Source: a virus. Taken from it: a DNA stretch of 52,067 bases. The stretch is taken from positions 1-52,067 of the IMG/VR virus record IMGVR_UViG_3300034691_000021, one strand, 5' to 3'. Shown here one piece after another: positions 1 through 7,378 of the stretch; within the stretch, counting starts at the first letter, position 1; each line of letters begins with the position of its first letter. The notes under the pieces were generated by a model. It worked only from the letters and a program-made list of their open reading frames with translations, was not told the DNA's origin and did not search any database. A program made the translations under genes and the position numbers.

Positions 1-22
1 CAAAGATGAAGACGAAGAAAAG

Positions 23-241
23 GTGGTTCTGGGCTTACAGATCAGCCTGAGTGAGCAGCAAGCCAACTCGCTCATGCGCTTTAACGAAACCTGCGAAGAC
101 GGCCAAGAGTACGACGTGCCTCGGCGAATCCTGAAATCCCTCACATATGTCGGCATGGTTCGTTGGTGTGGCGGCTCTCGATTTGCGATCACAGACGCCG
201 GCATCGCGGCCGTTGAAGAGCTCACGGAGCATGCCAAATGA
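23..241 (+). CDS. Small phage protein, possible winged-helix fold, start uncertain
   Basis: A 72-residue protein read from a GTG at 23. The same frame is open back to base 2, so the gene may begin before the window edge. The GTG has only a weak A/G-rich stretch before it. Sequence such as LSEQQANSLMRFNETC and the C-terminal WCGGSRFAITDAGIAAVEEL resembles the wing-and-helix end of small winged-helix DNA-binding proteins, but I recognise no family. Its stop overlaps the next start (ATGA), so it heads a translationally coupled run in the PL operon. Confidence 0.6.
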   Translation: MVLGLQISLSEQQANSLMRFNETCEDGQEYDVPRRILKSLTYVGMVRWCGGSRFAITDAGIAAVEELTEHAK

Positions 242-360
242 AACGCACAACCCCCTCACCCCGCAAGCCCCGCCCCGACGTCCACGACTGCGCCAAAGGT
301 CGGATGCATGACGCACCGAGGAAGGTCGTAACGACTATGCCCGGAGGCTACATCGCATGA
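238..360 (+). CDS. Small basic hypothetical protein (40 aa)
   Basis: A 40-residue, Lys/Arg/Pro-rich protein starting MKRTTPSPRKPRPDVHDC. The start is supported by a CGGAG motif seven bases upstream and by ATGA overlaps with both neighbours. It is basic and has a single His-Asp-Cys stretch, with no recognisable domain. The tight coupling is the main reason to call it a gene. Confidence 0.55.
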   Translation: MKRTTPSPRKPRPDVHDCAKGRMHDAPRKVVTTMPGGYIA

Positions 361-815
361 GCAAGCACATCAGCAAGATCAAATACGCTTACGAAATATT
401 CAAACCGAGCAGTCTCGACGGCCACTTTGGCGGCGGGTTCAACTCTCGCGTTCAGGGTATTGCACTGGCCGATGCAATCGACGGCGCATATAAGTCCGAG
501 CGTATGCAGGGCTGGTACAAGGCCGACGAAATGATCCGTGATGGCAAGATCTACTTCATTCATCCGTTCCCGCACGGCCAGTGCAAGTCCACCGGCTTCG
601 TATATGGCGGCACCTGGGCGTGCAATAGCTGCAACACCGACGGCTTCCAAAAGCCTTGGTGGGCAATCCGAGTGATGAAAGACGGCGGCGCATGGTGCGT
701 GGCCGGCGAAGGCTTCCAAGACCTTCAGTCCTCTGACAACTACGCCTACGGCGACACCCGCGAAGAAGCCCTTAAGGCTTACGCCGAACTGATGACCAAA
801 TCAGTCGCCGCCTAA
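357..815 (+). CDS. Hypothetical phage protein (152 aa)
   Basis: A 152-residue soluble protein. The middle holds a CNSC pair (in GTWACNSCNTDGF) and many aromatic residues (WWAIRV, GGAWCV), which could suggest a small metal-binding or ligand-binding fold. The C-terminus (TREEALKAYAELM) looks like an amphipathic helix. No family is recognised. It starts in an ATGA overlap with the 40-residue gene and is followed by a short gap with a good ribosome site for the next gene. Confidence 0.7.
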   Translation: MSKHISKIKYAYEIFKPSSLDGHFGGGFNSRVQGIALADAIDGAYKSERMQGWYKADEMIRDGKIYFIHPFPHGQCKSTGFVYGGTWACNSCNTDGFQKPWWAIRVMKDGGAWCVAGEGFQDLQSSDNYAYGDTREEALKAYAELMTKSVAA

Positions 816-838
816 TCCCCGCCACTCTGGAGGCGACC

Positions 839-1087
839 ATGTCAACCAGCTATGCAGACAGTGCGCAGGCCCGTGACTGGGACAGGCGCTACGACGCTTG
901 GGGCCGCGAGAAGAAGGCGAAGCCCGAAGAGTTCCACGACTACGAGGCCGAAGCACTCAAGCGCACCCAGATGCTCGCTGATCGAGCGGCACGGCTGCTG
1001 GAAGAACGCAAAAGCCTCCAGCGCCGCATCGGCCTCGCCATGGCGCAGATGGAAATGATCTGTCCGCCGGCAGGAGGCGAAGCATGA
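839..1087 (+). CDS. Hypothetical charged helical protein (82 aa)
   Basis: An 82-residue, highly charged and mostly helical protein (ADRAARLLEERKSLQRRIGLAM) likely to form a short coiled coil. The ATG at 839 has a TGGAGGCG ribosome site at proper spacing. A competing frame-shifted reading at 852 is Arg-rich and lacks a ribosome site. Function is unknown. It overlaps the next gene by four bases. Confidence 0.65.
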   Translation: MSTSYADSAQARDWDRRYDAWGREKKAKPEEFHDYEAEALKRTQMLADRAARLLEERKSLQRRIGLAMAQMEMICPPAGGEA

Positions 1088-1299
1088 ACACGAGCAATCA
1101 CGACCTCGCTACCGGCATGCTCGAAGGTTACGTCCAAAGCATGATTGATCCGCAGTGCAGCGCGGTCGCGGTTAAGGCATCAGCCAGTACCGCACTACTC
1201 ATCTTCCGCACGCTGAGCATCATCAGCGCCGAGGATGAAGCCTACTACACCGAGCGCTTGCGTCGAACCTTTGAGCATCGGCAAGGGAGAACAGCATGA
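1084..1299 (+). CDS. Hypothetical protein (71 aa)
   Basis: A 71-residue protein beginning MNTSNHDLATGMLEGYVQ, with an AGGAGG ribosome site just upstream inside the previous gene. It is alpha-helical in character and has one hydrophobic stretch (STALLIFRTLSII) too short and mixed to call a membrane span. Four-base overlaps on both sides mark it as part of the coupled PL operon. No family recognised. Confidence 0.65.
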   Translation: MNTSNHDLATGMLEGYVQSMIDPQCSAVAVKASASTALLIFRTLSIISAEDEAYYTERLRRTFEHRQGRTA

Positions 1300-1430
1300 C
1301 CATCATCGTGAGAAACGCCAAAGCAATGACCGAAGCCCTGAATCGTCAGGGCTTTTTTCTGGTCGCTGATCTGCCTCAGCGCATCAAGGTTCAGACCCGG
1401 CGCGGCATGCTGGTTGTGAGGTTGCCGTGA
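1296..1430 (+). CDS. Small hypothetical protein (44 aa) carrying a hairpin in its gene
   Basis: A 44-residue protein (MTIIVRNAKAMTEALNRQGFF...) coupled by ATGA overlap to the gene before it and by a GTGA overlap to the gene after it. A GGGAGA ribosome site precedes it. It looks like a compact alpha/beta peptide with the C-terminal strand MLVVRLP. Its codons for EALNRQGFF form a perfect terminator-like hairpin, annotated separately. Function unknown. Confidence 0.6.
   Translation: MTIIVRNAKAMTEALNRQGFFLVADLPQRIKVQTRRGMLVVRLP
1334..1358 (+). terminator. Terminator-like hairpin inside a coding sequence
   Basis: AGCCCTGA (1334-1341) and TCAGGGCT (1346-1353) form a perfect 8-bp stem with a four-base ATCG loop, followed by six T residues. 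This is a textbook intrinsic terminator shape on the + strand, but it sits within the 44-residue gene. Ribosomes translating the gene, or antitermination from the PL leader, would keep it open. Confidence 0.6.
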
Positions 1431-1648
1431 TCGCCCAACAAGGTAATGGGTGGGCGATCTGTCACGACCAGGCCGGGATTCTTCTTTACACGGCCTGCGG
1501 AACTCGCTCAGTAGCTATCAAGCGATTTCTCGATATGTCTCATGGCAAGAACAACCACTCTTACGCCCACTGGCGCCGCGCTAAGCGTGAAGGCTGGCGC
1601 GCCTCTCATATCATCGTTGACGAGTTGATCTTTGGAGGTCAGCCATGA
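1427..1648 (+). CDS. Hypothetical protein (73 aa), GTG start
   Basis: A 73-residue protein starting at a GTG that overlaps the previous stop codon. It has several aromatic and His/Cys residues (NGWAICHDQAG, NHSYAHWRRAKREGW) and is basic in its second half. This gives no recognisable domain. Overlap with the next gene is four bases. The GTG start is inferred from coupling, since no ATG lies near the frame's beginning. Confidence 0.6.
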   Translation: MIAQQGNGWAICHDQAGILLYTACGTRSVAIKRFLDMSHGKNNHSYAHWRRAKREGWRASHIIVDELIFGGQP

Positions 1649-1779
1649 AATTCCAACTCGGAACCCGAATCTACACCTTCCAGGAGCTGATGAACCGAAT
1701 CGACATGGAGTTCTGGTCTGTCCATAAACACGGCCGCGAGCAGTACACCTTCGTTCCGGTTCAGTACAGGGGGAAATGA
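1645..1779 (+). CDS. Small hypothetical protein (44 aa)
   Basis: A 44-residue protein (MKFQLGTRIYTFQELMNRID...) with an excellent TTTGGAGGTC ribosome site and a four-base overlap with the preceding gene. It is rich in aromatic residues and looks like a small beta-rich domain. One base separates it from the next ATG. Function unknown. Confidence 0.6.
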   Translation: MKFQLGTRIYTFQELMNRIDMEFWSVHKHGREQYTFVPVQYRGK

Positions 1780-1780
1780 G

Positions 1781-1900
1781 ATGAAACCACTCTTCTGGAT
1801 TCTCGCCTGCGGCCTGACGGTCGTCATGCTCCAGTACATGCTGTTCCAAGAGAACGGCTCTCCGAGGCAGATCAGCTTTCCTGTGGCGGTGGTGCGATGA
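1781..1900 (+). CDS. Small single-span membrane protein (39 aa)
   Basis: A 39-residue protein with a predicted N-terminal membrane span (residues about 4-22, LFWILACGLTVVMLQYMLF) and a short polar tail. The ribosome site is AGGGGG in the previous gene's end. It overlaps the next gene by four bases. Such single-span peptides are common in early operons of temperate phages, and the function cannot be read from sequence. Confidence 0.6.
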   Translation: MKPLFWILACGLTVVMLQYMLFQENGSPRQISFPVAVVR

Positions 1901-2283
1901 GCGAATTGTTCAGGTCTAGAAAGGATTTGGTCGTCAAGGTTTGGAATGCAGGCGATGACGACGAGCCCTTCATCTGCGCGGTGAATGGCGAGGCCACCAT
2001 CGATGCTCTGGCTGAGATCGAGGAAGAACTCAAGGGCGAGCATGAGTTCAGCAGCGGCCCCGGCGAATACGTTTACTGCGCCTGCTATGACCAAGGCGAA
2101 AGTGATGAATTCGGAAATGTTCTTTTCCGTCCGTATTGGGAGCTGACAGAAGTCTCTTTCGAAAAACCGGACTGGATGAGTATGTCGCATGAGCCCGACA
2201 AGCATGTGCCGCAGACCGGCGAGCCATGCACTGATTGCGGTTCGGCTTCCTGCTCATTCAAGCACAACTGCTTTCCATTCTGA
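1897..2283 (+). CDS. Hypothetical acidic protein with C-terminal Cys cluster (128 aa)
   Basis: A 128-residue, strongly acidic protein. Residues 1-90 look like a compact alpha/beta domain. The last 20 residues hold Cys at CTDCGSASCSFKHNC, four Cys plus a His, consistent with a zinc-binding knuckle. No family recognised. The start is set by the ATGA overlap with the membrane peptide. Confidence 0.7.
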   Translation: MSELFRSRKDLVVKVWNAGDDDEPFICAVNGEATIDALAEIEEELKGEHEFSSGPGEYVYCACYDQGESDEFGNVLFRPYWELTEVSFEKPDWMSMSHEPDKHVPQTGEPCTDCGSASCSFKHNCFPF

Positions 2284-2292
2284 GGTGATGCC

Positions 2293-2409
2293 GTGACCAG
2301 CTATCAGCGCGCCAAGCGTATCTACATGCTCCGCGGCTCAGCCATCGTCCTCCTCGGCACTACCTTCGTAATGCTGGCCAGCGCCTACGTCGGTCAGCTC
2401 ACCCAATAA
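2293..2409 (+). CDS. Small single-span membrane protein (38 aa)
   Basis: A 38-residue protein from a GTG with the strong ribosome site TGAGGTGATG. It has a basic N-terminus (YQRAKRIYMLR) and then a membrane span (about residues 14-34, AIVLLGTTFVMLASAYV), giving an N-in topology. Function unknown. It is the second tiny membrane protein within 600 bases. Confidence 0.55.
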   Translation: MTSYQRAKRIYMLRGSAIVLLGTTFVMLASAYVGQLTQ

Positions 2410-2449
2410 CTAGAACTCATACGCCGCCTGCATGGCGGAAGGAATCGTC

Positions 2450-3526
2450 ATGTCCACGCAAACTGAACTGGCCGTTGTTCCGCCGAAGGAAACAGCGCTG
2501 ACCGTATTCACCACAGAGAAGGGCCTCGAACCTTGGCTGCAAAAGATTCGCGCCGAGGTAGACGATTTCAACAAAGTCCTTCCAGAACTGACCACCCAGA
2601 AAGGCCGTGATCGCTACGCCTCGATGGCGCACAAGATCGCCAAGTCAAAGACTGCGCTGGAAGCCGTAGGCAAGGAGCTGTCCGCGCAACAGAAAGAGGT
2701 GCCAAAGCGCATCGACGCTGAACGTAAGCGCGTATGGGACACCCTGGAAGCTTGGCAGAAGGAAGTCCGCAAGCCGCTGGATGACTGGCAGGCAGCCGAA
2801 GACCGCCGGATTGACGCAATCAAGGCTGATATCGAGAAGATCAGTGATCACGCCATGCACACGGATGGCGTCACCGTTGCCGACCTTGAGGAACGCATTG
2901 CAAGGGTTGAAGCAGTTGTCATCGCAGACAAGTGGGCCGAGTTCCAAGTGGATGCAGCGTTGGCAAAAGAGAAAGCGCTGACAACCCTTTACACGGCCCT
3001 GACCAACCGCCAGCAGTACGAAGCCGAGCAGGCAGAGTTGGTGCGACTTCGTGAAGAAAAGGAAGCCCGCGAAAAGAAGGATAACGAGGACCGTATCGCT
3101 CGCGAAGCATCTGAACGCGCCACAAGGGAAGCCGAGGAAAAAGCTCGCGACGAGAAAGCCGCGGCAGAAAAGCGTGAAGCTGATCTGAAGCTGGCCGCTG
3201 CCGAGTCCGAGCGCAGGGCCGAGCAGGCAAAGCGTGAGCAGCTCGAAGCAGAACAAAAGGCCGAGGCTGACCGGCTGGGCGCCATCGAAAGCCAGAAGGC
3301 CGCAGTCGAGCAGGCCCGGCTGGATGAAATCGCGCGACAGCAGGCCGCAGCAGACGAGATCACCCGTCAGCAAAAAGAGCGCGAGGCCGACATGGCGCAT
3401 AAAGGCGTGGTAATGCGCGCAGCCAAAGAAGCCCTCATCAGTATGAATATCACCGAAGAACTGGCGAAAGCCATCGTCCTCAAGATTGCTCGGGGCGAAG
3501 TTCCAAACGTAACGATCAACTTCTGA
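2450..3526 (+). CDS. DUF1351 family protein, recombination-module partner
   Basis: A 358-residue protein. The N-terminal 150 residues match the DUF1351 pattern I know from phage recombination modules (TTEKGLEPWLQKIRAEVDDF, then KALEAVGKEL, then WDTLEAWQKEVRKPLDDW). Residues about 185-325 are a long Lys/Glu/Arg coiled coil. The C-terminus (AAKEALISMNITEELAKAIV) is a small helical domain. The start is the ATG at 2450, preceded by GGAAGGA, rather than the ATG at 2432, which lacks a site. DUF1351 genes usually accompany single-strand annealing recombinases, and here the ATPase gene lies two genes on. The biochemical role is not established. Confidence 0.85.
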   Translation: MSTQTELAVVPPKETALTVFTTEKGLEPWLQKIRAEVDDFNKVLPELTTQKGRDRYASMAHKIAKSKTALEAVGKELSAQQKEVPKRIDAERKRVWDTLEAWQKEVRKPLDDWQAAEDRRIDAIKADIEKISDHAMHTDGVTVADLEERIARVEAVVIADKWAEFQVDAALAKEKALTTLYTALTNRQQYEAEQAELVRLREEKEAREKKDNEDRIAREASERATREAEEKARDEKAAAEKREADLKLAAAESERRAEQAKREQLEAEQKAEADRLGAIESQKAAVEQARLDEIARQQAAADEITRQQKEREADMAHKGVVMRAAKEALISMNITEELAKAIVLKIARGEVPNVTINF

Positions 3527-3534
3527 GGTGCCGC

Positions 3535-3678
3535 ATGAACACGCCACGAATGGCCGCCCAGCTCGACTGGATGCAGGTCGGTGCGTTCTCGCCTGAGCGA
3601 TTCACTGGCGACCAACGCAAGGAATACGAAGACGAAGCCCGCCGCATACAGCGGCAGTGGGATAACCAACCAATCTGA
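3535..3678 (+). CDS. Small hypothetical protein (47 aa)
   Basis: A 47-residue charged protein (MNTPRMAAQLDWMQVGAFSPE...) eight bases after the DUF1351 stop, with a GAGGTG ribosome site. It lies between the DUF1351 and ATPase genes, a spot where small linker proteins are frequent. There is an Arg/Glu-rich helix at residues 24-42. Function unknown. Confidence 0.55.
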   Translation: MNTPRMAAQLDWMQVGAFSPERFTGDQRKEYEDEARRIQRQWDNQPI

Positions 3679-3689
3679 GGTAACTCGCA

Positions 3690-4556
3690 ATGTTCAAGAA
3701 AGCCGAACGCAAGCAGGCCAAGCTACGGCTGGCACTTGCTGGCCCATCAGGGTCTGGGAAAACCTACTCCGCACTGCTGCTCGCGACTGGCCTTGGCGGG
3801 CGAATCGCAGTCATCGATACCGAACATGGTAGTGCGTCCCTGTATGCCGATATCGCTGACTTTGACACGATGGAGTTGCACGCCCCTTATTCGCCAGAGC
3901 GATACATCGAAGCGATCGAAGCAGCTGAGCAGGCTGGATACGACACGCTGATCATCGACAGCTACTCGCATGAGTGGACAGGTTCAGGTGGCTGCCTTGA
4001 GTCAAACGAAGCTGTCGCCCACCAGAAATTCCGTGGCAACACTTGGGCGGCATGGAACGAAACCACCCCGCGCCATCGGAAACTGACAGACAAGATCCTG
4101 ACCAGCTCGCTGCACATCATATGCACCATGCGTAGCAAGACCGAAACCGTCCAGGGTGAGGGCAAAAAGATCCTCAAACTCGGAATGAAGTCCGAGCAGC
4201 GCGACGGGACTGATTATGAATTCACCGTAGTACTCGACCTGACTCATGACGGGCACACCGCGATGGCCAGCAAGGATCGGACGAAGCTGTTCGACCAGCC
4301 AGAGTTGATCAGCGAGGAAACTGGCAAGCGTCTACTGGCTTGGCTCAACTCCGGGGTCAGCCCAGAAGACCGGGCAAAAGAACTGCTAGTAGACGCGCTA
4401 GCTGACATCGCGGCAGCGGAGGACATGCCATCCCTGCACTCGGCGTTCAACGCCGCCAAGGTGATCGCGCTCGGCTTTGATGATCTGGTTCAACAGGTCG
4501 TTTTCGCCAAGGACAAACGCAAGGCTGAGTTGGACCCCGAGAGGAAGACAGCATGA
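3690..4556 (+). CDS. Sak4-like RecA-fold ATPase (AAA_24 type)
   Basis: A 288-residue P-loop ATPase. Visible motifs are Walker A GPSGSGKT (residues 18-25), a second strand IDTEHGS (42-48) and a Walker B strand ending in Asp, YDTLIIDSYSHEW (84-96). The small single-domain RecA-like core fits the phage Sak4/AAA_24 family, whose members act in homologous recombination with an SSB partner. The C-terminal third is helical. It follows DUF1351 and overlaps the next gene by four bases. A general phage ATP-binding role is the alternative. Family membership is inferred from motifs only. Confidence 0.8.
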   Translation: MFKKAERKQAKLRLALAGPSGSGKTYSALLLATGLGGRIAVIDTEHGSASLYADIADFDTMELHAPYSPERYIEAIEAAEQAGYDTLIIDSYSHEWTGSGGCLESNEAVAHQKFRGNTWAAWNETTPRHRKLTDKILTSSLHIICTMRSKTETVQGEGKKILKLGMKSEQRDGTDYEFTVVLDLTHDGHTAMASKDRTKLFDQPELISEETGKRLLAWLNSGVSPEDRAKELLVDALADIAAAEDMPSLHSAFNAAKVIALGFDDLVQQVVFAKDKRKAELDPERKTA

Positions 4557-5263
4557 ACGCCTACATCAGCAACGATCTGAACATGGTCAAGGCACTCGAT
4601 CCTGACCGCCATGCACTGGCCCTGAAAATGGAGGCCTTCTTGAATAAGGGAGGGACTATTGAGGTCATCGGCATTGGTCGAAGCCTCTTCAGTCCGATCC
4701 CGTTCAATAGCGAGGTCTTCTCAGGATCGCCCAATGTCGCGCAACCCAAGCGCGATCTGTCGGTGAAGATCAAAAAGTCAGCCAAGGGAGAGGCCGAAGA
4801 GGCAGCGATTGCCGAGAAGCTGAAGGCCTACCACGACAGGGGTGTTGTGGCAGCGGCCAAGGATCTGCACATCAGCACTCGGCGCGCCAATCACATCGCA
4901 GCGCAGTACGGCGTCAAGTTCGCCTGCCGGGTATCGCTAGCGGCTCGCCAAGAGGATCTAGCACTGGTCCCGCAGATCCGCGCCCTGATTATTGAGGGCC
5001 TAACGCAGGACCAAATGTGCGCACGACTGCATATCGGTCGTACAACGCTGAAGCGCGTGGCTGGGCAGAACGGACTGAAGTTCCGCAGTCAGGCCGACCA
5101 TTCAAAAGACCTTGTGCTGGTCGAGCGCATCAAGGCCATCCGGGATATCGGCTGCACCCGAGCTGCCTGCGCCAGACAGCTCGATATCAACCCGAAGGTT
5201 CTGCTGCGACTGATCGCCGAGCATGAGATCGACTTTCCTGTCAGAACGCCGGGGGCCGCATGA
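4553..5263 (+). CDS. Protein with three tandem helix-turn-helix-like repeats
   Basis: A 236-residue protein. Three repeats of about 42 residues can be aligned by eye at 85-126, 138-179 and 189-231. Each has an I/LKA helix, a second helix (AAAKDLHIS, QDQMCARLHIG, RAACARQLDIN), then a recognition-type helix ending YGVKF, NGLKF or HEIDF. This is the pattern of tandem HTH DNA-binding modules. Residues 1-70 are a separate domain. A role in DNA binding next to the recombination ATPase is inference. It overlaps both neighbours by four bases. Confidence 0.7.
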   Translation: MNAYISNDLNMVKALDPDRHALALKMEAFLNKGGTIEVIGIGRSLFSPIPFNSEVFSGSPNVAQPKRDLSVKIKKSAKGEAEEAAIAEKLKAYHDRGVVAAAKDLHISTRRANHIAAQYGVKFACRVSLAARQEDLALVPQIRALIIEGLTQDQMCARLHIGRTTLKRVAGQNGLKFRSQADHSKDLVLVERIKAIRDIGCTRAACARQLDINPKVLLRLIAEHEIDFPVRTPGAA

Positions 5264-5724
5264 GCAAGGTTCGCAAGCCTCACAGTCTCAAGAATCGCAT
5301 CGAACGGTCATGCCGGGCGCTGCTCAGTGCCAACCACGTCGCCGTGGTGAACATCGACCCCAGCGGCCGGCAGGGGATGATCAACTACAAGTCGTTCAAG
5401 AACATCGCGCCAGGAGAGATTGGTCAGGCTGTCTGCGGCATTCCTCACCGCTGGACCCTGTACCTGAGCGTCATGTGCCTGGATGCGCGCGGCGACCGCT
5501 ACACCAAATCGGTCGAAGTAGCGCCGGATGGCGTCTACCTGTCCGACCACCTCGCGGACGTAATCGAGCATTGCTACAAGGAACTGCGTGGCTCTGCCAA
5601 CCCGGCTCAGATGGTGGCTTCGGGCTGGATTGCCATACCGGAATCCGTATCGCTCGACGAGGCCCATGCGGCCCGAATATTCGAAGCGGTCGGCTGCTGG
5701 AATCAGCAGAAGGTCGCGGCATGA
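5260..5724 (+). CDS. Hypothetical phage protein (154 aa)
   Basis: A 154-residue soluble alpha/beta protein with a basic N-terminus (MSKVRKPHSLKNRIERSCRALL). It has one Cys in each of three hydrophobic stretches but no metal motif. I believe similar proteins are widespread in Pseudomonas phages without known role. It begins in an ATGA overlap with the HTH-repeat gene, so the two are translated together. Confidence 0.7.
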   Translation: MSKVRKPHSLKNRIERSCRALLSANHVAVVNIDPSGRQGMINYKSFKNIAPGEIGQAVCGIPHRWTLYLSVMCLDARGDRYTKSVEVAPDGVYLSDHLADVIEHCYKELRGSANPAQMVASGWIAIPESVSLDEAHAARIFEAVGCWNQQKVAA

Positions 5725-5918
5725 GGCGCATCAGCAATCAGGCGCGCGAACGCCGACGGCAAACATGGCTGGATCTGCCAGCCCACGGAATTGAAGAGGT
5801 GGATCATGGCAGCGGAACAGAAAGCGCGCTCAGCCAAGACGGCACTCAAGCGCAAGGCTCGGGGCGAGGAAGAGATCAGGCTGCACTGCATGGCCGGCAC
5901 ACGCCAAGCACTCGCTGA
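5721..5918 (+). CDS. Possible small basic protein (65 aa), doubtful
   Basis: A 65-residue reading frame (MRRISNQARERRRQTWLDL...) that starts in an ATGA overlap with the previous gene, which favours it. Its second half overlaps the better-supported gene starting at 5806 in another frame and has low-complexity shadow-like composition (Gly, Arg, His, Gln). The N-terminal 27 residues may be a remnant of a longer protein. It could equally be non-coding. Confidence 0.35.
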   Translation: MRRISNQARERRRQTWLDLPAHGIEEVDHGSGTESALSQDGTQAQGSGRGRDQAALHGRHTPSTR

Positions 5919-6117
5919 ATTGATGGCCTGGAACGGCATCGAGGAACAGGGCGAGGCCATCACGCTGATGATTCACCATCTTCATGCATTAGGGCCTCAA
6001 AAGTCCGCGCCACTGCTTACCGCCCCGCGACACGAAATAACCATCTCTGAATCGTTGCGCACAAAATTGCAGCTCGCCTACAACCGCGAAGCCCTGCGCA
6101 TCTGTCACGATGAATAA
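5806..6117 (+). CDS. Hypothetical protein (103 aa)
   Basis: A 103-residue protein starting MAAEQKARSAKTALKRKARG. The ATG at 5806 has the strong site GAAGAGGTGG and is preferred over an upstream TTG. It has a basic N-terminus followed by a helical core (QALAELMAWNGIEEQGEAITLMIHHLHALG) like that of small ribbon-helix-helix or HTH regulators. I do not recognise a specific family. A 54-base gap follows with no feature seen. Confidence 0.7.
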   Translation: MAAEQKARSAKTALKRKARGEEEIRLHCMAGTRQALAELMAWNGIEEQGEAITLMIHHLHALGPQKSAPLLTAPRHEITISESLRTKLQLAYNREALRICHDE

Positions 6118-6171
6118 CCCACTTTAACGAATCACGCCAGCCGGCGAGGCCATCTGGTGCGCGGAGGCTAA

Positions 6172-6402
6172 ATGAATGACTGGATCGCTTGTAGCGAAAA
6201 ACTGCCCGAGATCGATCTGGGCGCGCCGAAATACGCGCAGCGGGTTCGCGTCATAGCCGGCAATTCTCGATACGTCGGCGAGCTTGAATTCGGAACCAAC
6301 GCTTACGCAAAGAGGATTGACCCGCACTGGCAGGAAACGAGCGGGCGCGAGGCTGTATGGACACCAACCCACTGGATGCCGATGCCAAGCTGCCCAGTCT
6401 AA
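6172..6402 (+). CDS. DUF551 domain protein (76 aa)
   Basis: A 76-residue protein beginning MNDWIACSEKLPE and ending VWTPTHWMPMPSCP. These two ends are the hallmark of DUF551, a small phage and prophage family of unknown role in which the W..HWMP(L/M)P motif is nearly invariant. A GGAGG ribosome site precedes the start. A second protein with the same C-terminal motif is encoded at 8603-9106. Confidence 0.8.
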   Translation: MNDWIACSEKLPEIDLGAPKYAQRVRVIAGNSRYVGELEFGTNAYAKRIDPHWQETSGREAVWTPTHWMPMPSCPV

Positions 6403-6457
6403 CGAAACACCCTCGCACTACCCACCCCCAATCACCCTCACCCTTCCGGGAGGCCCT

Positions 6458-6601
6458 ATGTCATCCAAAGGAAAGCTCAAGGCTGGCTATTTGGAACTTG
6501 GATTCCGATGCGAGTACTGCGGGAATCCTCGGAGCCAGTGCCGAAACGACAAATGCTCCAAAGCCCGGCAGCGGGAACACGCACAGAGGAATGAGCCATG
6601 A
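6458..6601 (+). CDS. Small zinc-knuckle protein (47 aa)
   Basis: A 47-residue basic protein with C..C (CEYC) and C....C (CRNDKC) pairs at about residues 18-34, likely one zinc knuckle. The ATG at 6458 has a CGGGAGG ribosome site. It overlaps the next gene by four bases. Such proteins often bind nucleic acid, but nothing more specific can be said. Confidence 0.6.
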   Translation: MSSKGKLKAGYLELGFRCEYCGNPRSQCRNDKCSKARQREHAQRNEP

Positions 6602-7119
6602 CAGCCAAACTGTCGCCTGACTCGATCGGGCTGATTTTCACGATGAATGCAGCGGGGCATCCGGCAGATGAAATTGCCGATGCGGCGGGCTGCTCGTATC
6701 CGAACCTGCGTGCCGCCCGACTGGATGTCTGTCGTCTTGAGGCTCGCGAGCATGTAGTACGGAATGCAAACGATGAATTCCAATCCGAGCTGGCTTCGCT
6801 GCGGGAAGAGCTGGCCAAGCTCAAAGATGCCGCAAGGGTTGCAGGCGAAGTAGGCGCGCCGAACTTCCACGCAATGAAGCAGCGCCTTGCAGCCACCGAG
6901 CAGCGGAATGCGGCCCTCGAAAGCCTGATCCATCGCGCGCTGTTCTCGGAAGTAAATGACGGCTACGTTGACCGTTTTGCGGCAAGGGATGAATTGAAGG
7001 TTTTACTCAAGCCCACCGAATCGGGAGCAACCGAAAAGTGCTTGTCTGACGGCGGCACTTGCGGTCTCGGCGGCCAGTGCCATATGTGCCCGCACAAAGA
7101 ATCGGGAGCAAGCGAATGA
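6598..7119 (+). CDS. Hypothetical protein with HTH-like start, coiled coil and Cys cluster
   Basis: A 173-residue protein. The N-terminal 45 residues (SPDSIGLIFTMNAAGHPADEIADAAG) resemble a homeodomain-like helix-turn-helix. Residues 55-115 are a coiled coil, and the C-terminus holds five Cys in a short stretch (CLSDGGTCGLGGQCHMCPH), probably binding metal. It may be a DNA-binding accessory protein, which is inference. It is coupled to both neighbours by ATGA overlaps. Confidence 0.65.
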   Translation: MTAKLSPDSIGLIFTMNAAGHPADEIADAAGCSYPNLRAARLDVCRLEAREHVVRNANDEFQSELASLREELAKLKDAARVAGEVGAPNFHAMKQRLAATEQRNAALESLIHRALFSEVNDGYVDRFAARDELKVLLKPTESGATEKCLSDGGTCGLGGQCHMCPHKESGASE

Positions 7120-7169
7120 TCGCCCTCACCTGGTTCTACTGCGTGTACTGCCGCAAGGTGCCGAGATGA
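7116..7169 (+). CDS. Possible 17-residue peptide
   Basis: A 17-codon frame (MIALTWFYCVYCRKVPR) linking the preceding and following genes by ATGA overlaps at both ends. It may exist only to couple translation of its neighbours. The product carries a CVYC pair. It is too short to support by sequence alone. Confidence 0.3.
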   Translation: MIALTWFYCVYCRKVPR

Positions 7170-7327
7170 CGCATCAACCGAAAGGCGGCATGTGTCGCAC
7201 CTGCGTCCACGCCCACCGCAATTGCAGCCACCTCCCCTTCAGCACCATGCCGGCGCTCGCCCGGGACGGCCAGACCGTTATCGTCCGATGCACTGACTTC
7301 CAGCGCCGCGCACAGCCTCAGTTGTAA
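7166..7327 (+). CDS. Small Cys-rich protein (53 aa)
   Basis: A 53-residue protein with Cys at CRTC, NC and RC around a short core (LPFSTMPALARDGQTVIVRCTDF), a plausible single zinc site. The pattern of two CxxC-type Cys near the start and one before the C-terminus is one I associate with small Pseudomonas phage proteins of unknown role. Its start overlaps the upstream peptide's stop. Confidence 0.6.
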   Translation: MTHQPKGGMCRTCVHAHRNCSHLPFSTMPALARDGQTVIVRCTDFQRRAQPQL

Positions 7328-7378
7328 ACCCCTAATTGACAACTCAAGCCTGCCGGTGACTGCGGGCGAGGAATTCCT

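Noticed and set aside
2645-3547. 300-codon minus-strand frame
   Set aside because: Opposite the coiled-coil DUF1351 gene. The repeated Phe/Leu/Cys composition is the mirror of Lys/Glu codons.
5223-5918. 231-codon + strand frame across two genes
   Set aside because: Overlaps the 154-residue gene in another frame, rich in Arg/Gly/Gln/His. Only its end (from 5721) may be coding.
7328-7378. TTGACA as a promoter before the 164-residue gene
   Set aside because: The -35 is perfect but no -10 is present at proper spacing.
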